A stretch of DNA of 64,000 nucleotides from positions 39,300,751 through 39,364,750 of the forward strand of contig NC_037590.1 of assembly GCF_003073045.1 (NCBI RefSeq), read 5' to 3'. Source of the DNA: Pomacea canaliculata (lineage: Eukaryota > Mollusca > Gastropoda > Architaenioglossa > Ampullariidae). The position numbers and the translations under genes were made by a program. Positions 59,801-64,000 of the stretch are shown here, piece by piece; position 1 is the stretch's first letter; each line of letters opens with the position of its first letter. A model generated the notes under the pieces. It was not told the origin of the DNA. It ran no database searches and saw only the letters and a list, made by a program, of their open reading frames with translations.

Positions 59801-60424
59801 CAAACGGTAAAAGCTATTTTAATCTTCTTTCCCTTTGAAAATGTAATGATTAACCGTTCAAATATTTTCTTTCTGTCTCACAGTCTTTCTGTTACAGACA
59901 TCCACACACATGTATGCACGTAGATATCAACCCACATACTATAGACTGCATTAGCGTTGGTATTTGCTTGCCATACATTTATCCGTACGTAAATTAAATG
60001 TATAAACCCAGTCAATGGTCACCTTTGTGTACGTATCAAGGGATACAAACGTTGATGAACCCAGTCTACTTTTAATTTCTCAAATTCATTACCCTTACTA
60101 TTTTTAATTACCTTTGTCTCTCTTCTTGACACCTATTATCTCTACGCAGCGCTGCAGCAGAAGGCTCAAGCTGTCGTCAGGGTCCATCAGGGTCATCAGA
60201 AAATCCTCCGTCGGCTGCAGGTGTTCGGCGAGGAACGTCCTCAGGTGATGGCGGAACTGGTCTCGGCGCTTCATCTCCTGCAGCAGCAGCTGCCTGAGCT
60301 CTTGCTCAATGGGATCTTGGCTATCTTCTGGCATCCCAGCTGCTTGGCCATATACGGTCTTCCCCTCTTGCAAGCTGACTTCACTGGCACGATGTACCTG
60401 GGTGGGAGGCTGAGAGACTGCCAT
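34934..60424 (-). CDS. RNF216: RNF216/TRIAD3-like RBR E3 ubiquitin ligase (~20 exons)
   Basis: Large minus-strand gene for an RBR ubiquitin ligase of the RNF216 (TRIAD3/ZIN) family. In vertebrates this family builds ubiquitin chains and regulates TLR adaptors, autophagy and Arc. Exons: 60112-60424, 59545-59691, 53562-53824, 50397-52785, 47323-47443, 46167-46325, 44815-44931, 43636-43732, 42752-42811, 42149-42297, 41278-41466, 40470-40518, 40089-40188, 38425-38503, 37837-37934, 36835-36967, 36428-36517, 35772-35835, 34934-34968. From 53824 downward every junction is phase-compatible, giving about 1,400 codons. The join 59545 to 53824 is not, so at least one exon is unseen. Order: helical N-terminus, CUE-like module, long Ser-rich disordered region, second CUE-like module, RNF216 helical region, RING1-IBR-RING2, short tail. 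The RBR half is certain; assigning the first two exons to this gene is less sure. Confidence 0.85.
36428..36967 (-). CDS. RNF216: RNF216 RING2 (catalytic) exons
   Basis: Exons 36835-36967 and 36428-36517. The first reads [20 protein letters not shown] then [10 protein letters not shown]; the Cys in KMIC matches the RBR active-site Cys that accepts ubiquitin (human CNRMSC). The second reads [16 protein letters not shown] then SLWTNPD, the RNF216-specific His/Cys extension. All zinc ligands expected for RING2 are present. Confidence 0.93.
37195..37620 (+). repeat. Long interspersed repeat (second copy)
   Basis: (AAT)-rich start, TTTGTAAAGTGCATTCTCCC, then a purine-rich body (CAGACAGTGGGGCATGAAAA). 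Same architecture as 19930-20440. In an RNF216 intron. Confidence 0.4.
37837..38503 (-). CDS. RNF216: RNF216 IBR exons
   Basis: Exons 38425-38503 ([20 protein letters not shown], then GPSCQK) and 37837-37934 ([20 protein letters not shown]) form the in-between-RING zinc domain, collinear with human RCPSCSFPALL...CRKCQGLWKEHNGLTCEE. The acidic and basic stretch at the end leads into RING2. Confidence 0.93.
38551..39664. mobile_element. 1.1-kb non-autonomous DNA transposon with CCAGACGACCTG ends
   Basis: Exact 12-bp terminal inverted repeats CCAGACGACCTG / CAGGTCGTCTGG, flanked on both sides by TA (as TTA/TAA the match extends to 15 bp). It lies wholly inside one RNF216 intron. No transposase was recognised. 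The TA flanks suggest a Tc1/mariner-like or other TA-targeting superfamily. Confidence 0.6.
40089..41466 (-). CDS. RNF216: RNF216 RING1 exons
   Basis: Exons 41278-41466, 40470-40518 and 40089-40188. RING1 reads [38 protein letters not shown] and [12 protein letters not shown], collinear with human IECRCCYGEFPFEELTQC, DAHLFCKECL and FGSGK. RING1 recruits the E2. A poly-A/T tract of about 25 bp sits beside the 41466 acceptor. Confidence 0.94.
40791..40967 (-). repeat. Old copy of the tRNA-derived SINE
   Basis: Reverse-oriented and diverged: plus strand reads AAGCTAAGACTATATTATGG, GGTGTCACCTGCAGAA, GTGAACCCGTAACACC and TGCCACCAGACTGC, collinear with the 32791-33160 copy. Located in an RNF216 intron. 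Confidence 0.65.
41620..42047. mobile_element. hAT-type MITE, CAGGGATGCCCAACC family, copy 1
   Basis: 428-bp element. It begins CAGGGATGCACAACCTACGG and ends AGGTTGGGCATCACTG, with the 8-bp duplication GTCTACAT at 41612-41619 and 42048-42055. A GC-rich GGCCCGCGGGCC palindrome lies near the left end. It sits in an RNF216 intron. The 150-codon open frame across it is non-functional overlap. Confidence 0.93.
42149..44931 (-). CDS. RNF216: RNF216 conserved pre-RBR helical region (4 exons)
   Basis: Exons 44815-44931, 43636-43732, 42752-42811 and 42149-42297. They encode [20 protein letters not shown] and a following WDLLSWDFR, then [20 protein letters not shown], a variable linker, and [20 protein letters not shown]. 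This is collinear with human LPKIDFFDYS...LLMADFKVLS, HYAITRKAL and LLPAVQQEQEFYEQK. The 44815-44931 acceptor could be three bases further in (CAGCAG repeat). Confidence 0.85.
45364..45410 (-). repeat. SINE 3' tail fragment
   Basis: Only the tail part: TGGTGTTTTATGCCATGCCA, then GCAACTAAGGCTATATCATG, matching the 3' end of the SINE. Confidence 0.6.
46167..46325 (-). CDS. RNF216: RNF216 CUE/UBA-like exon
   Basis: 53-codon exon, [20 protein letters not shown] then [11 protein letters not shown], matching the human RFPDVANGFIEEII...LLENPDYP region. The VFP...L...N..LLEN pattern resembles a CUE/UBA-type helical module. Splices in phase 0 on both sides; the donor at CATTCAGTG|gtagta is the best available. 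Confidence 0.85.
46460..46915. mobile_element. hAT-type MITE, CAGGGATGCCCAACC family, copy 2
   Basis: 456-bp copy of the same family and orientation. It begins CAGGGATGCCCAACCTACGG and ends AGGTTGGGCATCCCTG, with duplication GCATATTG / GCATATCG (46452-46459, 46916-46923; one mismatch). It differs from copy 1 by small indels and extra GGCCCGC units near the left end. Confidence 0.93.
47323..47443 (-). CDS. RNF216: RNF216 linker exon
   Basis: 40 codons ([20 protein letters not shown] ... LDFAVQSV), no known domain. It accepts two carried bases, so it can follow either exon 50397-52785 or the alternative first exon near 48.9 kb. A 174-bp hAT MITE sits 120 bp upstream in the intron. Confidence 0.75.
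47563..47736. mobile_element. hAT-like MITE, CAGGGCTTCTGCT ends
   Basis: 174-bp element with 13-bp terminal inverted repeats CAGGGCTTCTGCT / AGCAGAAGCCCTG. CACAA directly flanks both ends, but no clean 8-bp duplication is seen. Internal GGGGTCCC / GGGACCCC blocks can pair. Confidence 0.7.
48419..48581. mobile_element. hAT-type MITE, CAGTGGTTCTTAACC family
   Basis: 163-bp sibling of the element at 32857-33042. The terminal inverted repeats are the same, and the perfect 8-bp duplication TACTAGAA is at 48411-48418 and 48582-48589. Confidence 0.93.
48928..49067 (-). CDS. Possible alternative first/internal exon of RNF216
   Basis: Open in two frames with donors that both join 47443 in phase. With donor gtaggt after 48932, the frame reads [20 protein letters not shown] and [12 protein letters not shown] but has no ATG. 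With donor gtttgg after 48928, the other frame has ATG at 48968 ([13 protein letters not shown]). The upstream 50397 exon does not splice here in phase, so this is more likely a first exon from an internal promoter. It lies head to head with the THAP ORF. Confidence 0.4.
49100..49267. promoter_or_regulatory. Putative bidirectional promoter (E-box, CpG-containing)
   Basis: Between the THAP ORF (+) and the 48.9-kb exon (-). Contains TCACGTGAC (CACGTG at 49229-49234), a second ACGTG (49243-49247) and several CpGs in otherwise CpG-poor DNA. No TATA box. Confidence 0.35.
49268..49480 (+). CDS. THAP-type zinc-finger ORF (partial or degenerate domain)
   Basis: ATG 49268 in good context (AACCATGC) opens [14 protein letters not shown], then [10 protein letters not shown] and [13 protein letters not shown]. 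This is the N-terminal half of a THAP domain: Met-Pro start, C-x4-C, F-x-FP and Trp. The expected C-x2-H-F near residue 60 is not clean (SCACDVT), so the finger may be broken or may use a splice inside the ORF. THAP domains bind DNA and occur both in host transcription factors and in P-element transposases. It is antisense to RNF216, in the intron between 47443 and 50397. A possible second exon follows at 49618-49866. Confidence 0.5.
   Translation: MPRECAAPDCHEKMGKDSKVSFHQFPKDRTLQTEWVIRIKRRRQIFAMTTDTSCACDVTRRLMSQGDSSG
49618..49866 (+). CDS. Possible second exon of the THAP gene
   Basis: An acceptor-like CTGCTTTTCAG precedes an open frame ([18 protein letters not shown] ... EFYPYRSRD, stop 49866) with no recognised domain. 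Plus-strand AATAAA signals follow at about 50290 and 50332. The link to the THAP exon rests only on position. Confidence 0.25.
   Translation, partial: LARYKTPSSPTPTRFLFRRTLALLVSENKRMESARAQELCNAAPRVDMSAYSTVFPAPTCHCAPKLALNERGLEFYPYRSRD
50255..50396 (-). terminator. Read-through end and internal poly(A) signal
   Basis: Past the donor at 50397 the frame continues ([22 protein letters not shown]) to a stop at 50327. A minus-strand AATAAA lies at 50263-50268. Intronic polyadenylation here would yield a protein without the RBR. Confidence 0.4.
50397..52785 (-). CDS. RNF216: RNF216 large Ser-rich disordered exon (795 codons)
   Basis: One 2,389-bp exon, open throughout. Ser/Thr/Pro/Asn-rich and probably disordered, with an acidic DVES triplet repeat (about 52339-52370) and a 45-residue tandem repeat (51190-51530). 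It ends [17 protein letters not shown], whose acidic IVIDDS may be a SUMO-interacting motif (hydrophobic core plus acidic residues; human RNF216 has an analogous N-terminal ITISDSSDEE). The acceptor at GCAGAG|AT fits the preceding exon (TAT junction), and the donor AG|gtatgt fits 47443 (AGT junction). If unspliced, the frame reads on 23 codons to a stop at 50327. Confidence 0.8.
51190..51530 (-). repeat. 135-bp (45-aa) coding tandem repeat
   Basis: Units begin GATTAC at 51190, 51325 and about 51460, exactly 135 bp apart, and the third is shortened. Peptide unit: [20 protein letters not shown], then [21 protein letters not shown]. Frame is kept in all copies. Confidence 0.88.
53562..53824 (-). 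CDS. RNF216: RNF216 upstream CUE-like exon
   Basis: 87-codon exon: [20 protein letters not shown], then [15 protein letters not shown] and [16 protein letters not shown]. The pattern matches the VFP module of exon 46167-46325, suggesting two such modules in one protein. It donates one base (AAA T|gtaagc) to 52785. The acceptor follows TTTTTAAACAG and needs two carried bases. Confidence 0.75.
53877..54635. mobile_element. hAT-like MITE with internal AAGGACC repeats
   Basis: 759-bp element. Ends CAGGGTTCCCAGG and CCTGGGAATCCTG are inverted with one mismatch, and AGCATA directly flanks both sides (53871-53876, 54636-54641). Both ends carry iterated TAAGGACCT-like units. It ends 52 bp upstream of an RNF216 acceptor. 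Confidence 0.75.
54642..59544 (-). other. Large RNF216 intron region, no exon recognised
   Basis: Contains the inverted-repeat element 55822-56792 and microsatellites such as (CT)n near 57235-57262. Phase logic requires at least one more exon here (one base in, two out), but I could not identify it. Confidence 0.45.
55822..56792. mobile_element. 971-bp element with ~98-bp inverted ends
   Basis: The arms 55822-55922 and about 56693-56792 are inverted copies at roughly 95% identity. They start GTTATAGGAGCTATACTG and run to AAATTTACCTACCT. The interior is moderately GC-rich and has no recognised ORF. No target duplication is visible, so superfamily is open (long-TIR MITE or foldback). Confidence 0.65.
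59545..59691 (-). CDS. Second N-terminal exon (RNF216-linked or separate)
   Basis: 49 codons: [46 protein letters not shown]. In phase with the exon at 60112 (G|AT junction) and with strong splice sites (TTAATTCTTCCAG acceptor, gtgagt donor). No domain recognised. Confidence 0.6.
60112..60424 (-). CDS. First coding exon, helical N-terminus (RNF216-linked or separate)
   Basis: ATG at 60424 opens [20 protein letters not shown] helical, Leu-rich stretch follows ([54 protein letters not shown]) and then the donor gtaatt. It is clearly coding by composition and by phase match to 59691, but no known family was recognised. It could be the N-terminus of the RNF216-like protein or the start of a separate short transcript. 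Confidence 0.6.
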
Positions 60425-62067
60425 CACAGTCAACCGACCGCCGAGTGTTGAACTCTCGTGTCCAAACTACAGAGGTCAAAAGTGAGACAATGAAGTGTCC
60501 GACAGTGTCAAAAAGAAGTTCTCGAAAAACGAAAGTTTACAGGAAGATCTTTGACATTCACATCTGAAACTGAAAGATTTAGAAAACGTCTACTGTGGAT
60601 ACTCATCCCAGGAAATATGCATAATATCCTTCCTAGCCCCAGCCCAGTGATGATATAATTTTCAGAGTTTAATCTTGTTTTACTTCTGTTGCAAGGAAGA
60701 TCGGATTTAATACACAGAATGAAATCACTATACTTACATATAAGATTTCCTTCAGTTGAATCTTTGTTGAATCTCTGTTAACAGAAGATCTTTGGCATCA
60801 ACTAATCTCAAATTCCTGATATTGTTTGGGATCCACTCACTCCCTAAAACATCGTAGTACGGTCTGTGCAGAATTTTGATTAACCTGCTTGCAGAATGTT
60901 AATTAAGCAAATTCAAAAGATGAGTCAGTCTGCAAGATGAAGCTCAACAAGCCGATGCAGGGGCCTCGCTTGAACTGAGGAAGATGACAATTTACTGCGA
61001 TGTAAACAAAGTCTTTTACTCCGTGTTTGCTTCCAAGATTCGAGAAATCCCATGCAAGATGTCTTGTAAACAAAATCAGCAATGATTAGTGGCATGTGGT
61101 TGTCATATGTGAGTACAGCGGTCCCAGGTCTTGATATCAAGTGTACAGGTAACTGCTCAGTCATTTGACATCAAAACATTATACACAGTAAGGTAGGTGC
61201 AGTGTCTCAAAGTAGTCGAGTTAAAATTAGAACCACCACATAAGCTTCCTGGTAGAAGAGCAGTAAAGGTGGGGAACAGCAGTACAAAGTACATTATGTA
61301 GACTCTTTTCACACGGAAGATTTGCTTTACTGCTTTGTGTATCTTCCCCCTATCTTTTCTCTCTCATGGAGGCACGTATGCATGCAAACACCCCTGCGAT
61401 GTATAGAAAGAGGTTTCACAACATTTACAGGTTGCTTGAGTGAGAGATTGAAGTGGGAAAGTTAGCAGTCTATTTTAGTAGGTGCTGACCTTATCAGCAT
61501 GGTACACCACACGCGGGGGCCCAGTTCTAGACATCAACGATGAAAGACGACGACAATAGAATGCCTTGAGACAGGGGGGCTACATGAATCCTGAAGGTTG
61601 GGGTAAGATAATTAAATCATAGGTAGATGAGTGAACTAAACTATTAAATGCTTTTTACTGAAAAAATAGACGTTGATATTATTAATAAATGGTCGTGAAA
61701 GCATGTGAATCATGAGAAGAATCAAATATTAAAGAATAAAAATCTCTGTAATGAGCAAAAAGTGCCGTGCCACTGACGGAAACTGTTCAGTGTGAAGCAT
61801 CTGTGCTCGGTCTTCAGCAACAGACCGTATAGCTTACGGTTTTCCGTTAAAGACACGGATTGTGAGTGTAGTTCGCCTTCATAAATTATCAGGGTGAAGG
61901 GTGGTGGGGATATGATGAATGAAATACTGCATGCCACTATTCCATACCTGTGAAACCATAGACCTATACTCGTATAGATAACGCGCCACAAGAAGTCCTC
62001 TGTGCACACGTGTTGGGTGATCAATGTTTTCGGGTCTTCAGTCTCCTGCTGTATAGAATTAATATAC
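60425..62067. other. Upstream intron/5' region
   Basis: No coding exon supported; probably the 5' UTR and first intron of the minus-strand gene. Short open frames look like chance. Confidence 0.4.
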
Positions 62068-62230
62068 CTGTCTTCGAGTCATACCCTCACTGGATTTATC
62101 TCTGTGCACTTTGATCTCGGTGAATCGCTCGGACGGATCAAACGTTCTTTTCACGTCTTCGTCACGTAAAATGTGGCGGCGAAGAGACGAAGAGAGCAGT
62201 CACTACAGACGCAGTATTGAAGATTTGTAC
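62068..62230 (-). other. Possible 5' noncoding first exon
   Basis: A CpG-containing stretch ends at the donor AGACAG|gtatat (after 62068). One frame is open for about 40 codons (RDEDVKRTFDPSERFTEIKV) after an in-frame TGA and has an ATG only near its end, so I favour a 5' UTR exon for the minus-strand gene. Upstream 62230-62500 is also CpG-containing. Confidence 0.3.
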
Positions 62231-62499
62231 ATAGTGGGGTCTTCAATGTGCTTTCGGCGATCGACTGGTTCACTTTGCTAGAAGTGATTTTCATCTTCGC
62301 CATTGACCAAATTGCAGTCTTTTCCTTACGTCTGTGTTCCGCTAGAAACAACTTTAGATTTTTATACAACTGAGTTGACCACATCGGACATCTTTTGGTC
62401 GTCCTTGTCCCTTTCTCAGCCCCCGAGGGACCGGAGGAAGAGGGTATGTGCGGAGTCCTCGAAGCCACGATCACCAGGGTTTTAATCAAAAGCGCGGGG

Positions 62500-64000
62500 C
62501 CTTATAAAATCAAATCATATTGTCAGTCCAAGGAAATCCAACACAGAAATTTTTCTTTTGCTCACAGACTCAACCACATATGCAAACATAATATGAGTAT
62601 ATATATATACACACAGCATAATGGGCAGATATACCAAGACATTCAACACACACGCACACCTACACATTCTCACATGCATGGAACCTCTTACGGACGAGTT
62701 CACTTCAGGTCACGGAGCTCAACACGGTCCTGTGAATACCAAGGGGGCATTTAGGGTGGATGGCTAGTGGAGGAATCTATGGTGCCCGGCATCCTTTCCT
62801 TTATACGACTAATTCACGTTCTGCATTACCTGCTACTTTGACTACATGCTTTCAGTTGTCTGTCTCAGACACACACAGTACAAATCACTAGACCAGAACA
62901 CCATAGCTTAGCACTACAAAGTCAAAGAGGTGTAGTAAGTTTGGGTATACTTAAAAAACTTCACATGAATTGCGATTTTTTTTTCAACTATAACAGATTA
63001 AATTTGATACTGGTATTGATCATTTATTGATACACTTCTAAATAGATATTTAAGCTTCAAAATCTCTTCTTCCCTTCTCATTTTGCTCTATTACCCTAAT
63101 TATAAATTAAATTTTAAAACGTCTGATCTCAAAAGTTAATATCTCTTGTTAAAATATACCCTGAAGCTAATAAATGTATCACATGAAAGATAATGCTTCC
63201 TCACTCAGGTGACTGAATGCAGGATGTGCACAAAATGAGTGCCAGGCAGTTTCTTAAACAGTGTCACACAAGCAGGAGATTCATAAAGAAAGACATTCAA
63301 CCATAACCCAACAAAAAGAAAAAAAAGAAAAGAAAAAAGATTGTGGGTGTATAGAATTTATTCCACTCACAACACATAAGGACATACAGACCTGGTTCAA
63401 GGTCTATAAAGATCTCTACCGTTTGATAACAAAAAGAAGCAATCACATCCACAGGGAAATGATTTACAAAGATTTCTGAAAAATAAATTATAGGTGTGTC
63501 AATGTGTGAACTTGGAAAATGTGCCAAAAGAATTTAAGGTAAAGTTTAAAATGTTTAAATGACATACAAGCTAAATATAATCAATATAAAATGATGGTTT
63601 AAAAAATTGGAGGATTTGTTCAAATGTATCAAAAAAAAAAAAAAAAGAAAAGGAAAAGCCACTTAAAGTGATCCAATACTAAATGATGTGAACAATACAT
63701 CCACTGAAAATAAAAGGAGTTACGTGGTTCACATCTGCAATGCGGTGAACCAGAGTGAAAAAATGCAGCCAGGAGACATTTGGTGATGTGTACATACAAA
63801 CATGCATACACAGGTAAAAAGTGAGCTGATTTTGTTCACACAGCCAGCAAAGTGAACAAAAGATTGGTGAGTAATACTATTTGCAGGTATGAACAGTTTT
63901 GGGAAAATTGTCATTTAACCTGCAAAGCAAAAAATTGTGTTTTGATTCATTTTAAAAAAAAAGGGCATTCTGTAGGTGTAAGGAACAGAAATAGAAAGGT
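62500..64000. other. Non-coding end of the window
   Basis: AT-rich, with a TA/CA microsatellite (62599-62615), CA-rich DNA near 62645 and poly-A runs (63312-63338, 63630-63652). No gene seen. Confidence 0.5.

Noticed and set aside
60925-61164. 79-codon minus-strand frame upstream of the first RNF216-linked exon
   Set aside because: No conserved motif, and it does not join 60424 in phase through a convincing donor.

Overview
The window is animal nuclear DNA, AT-rich, with short exons in long introns and many small non-autonomous DNA transposons. Family content (an RNF216-type RBR ligase, a TMEM72-like protein, an intronless HSP70 pair, tRNA-derived SINEs) suggests a lophotrochozoan, most likely a gastropod mollusc. 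That placement is inference from the overall look. I saw no bacterial operon, CRISPR array, rRNA gene or virus-derived element.

Layout. (1) 245-1705 (+) carries the last three coding exons of CNOT6/CCR4, the cytoplasmic mRNA deadenylase, followed by several kb of UTR-like DNA. (2) 13384-21911 (-) carries a complete six-exon gene for a 183-residue four-pass membrane protein of the TMEM72 family; it converges tail to tail with CNOT6. (3) 25538-32529 is a ~7 kb imperfect palindrome. Each arm carries an intronless 636-codon HSP70 gene, and the two diverge from a shared centre. The encoded proteins are identical and both promoters have TATA boxes and heat-shock elements. (4) 34934-60424 (-) is a large RNF216/TRIAD3-like RBR E3 ubiquitin ligase gene. 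About 20 exons are recognised and most splice phases agree, with one unexplained phase gap between 53.8 and 59.5 kb. A THAP-type zinc-finger ORF lies on the opposite strand at 49268-49480, beside a possible internal RNF216 promoter. (5) 60.4-64 kb is mostly non-coding.

Mobile DNA. At least six hAT-type MITEs are visible, four with clear 8-bp target duplications. There are four copies of a tRNA-derived SINE, one of them interrupted by a hAT MITE. Two larger inverted-repeat elements lie at 38551-39664 and 55822-56792, and there are pieces of a long interspersed repeat. RNF216 introns hold five of the MITEs.

The genes do not form an operon or pathway. HSP70 and RNF216 both belong to protein quality control and turnover, but nothing in the sequence links their regulation. 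The most unusual structure is the HSP70 palindrome: coding arms kept almost identical while the spacer decays, as expected from gene conversion.
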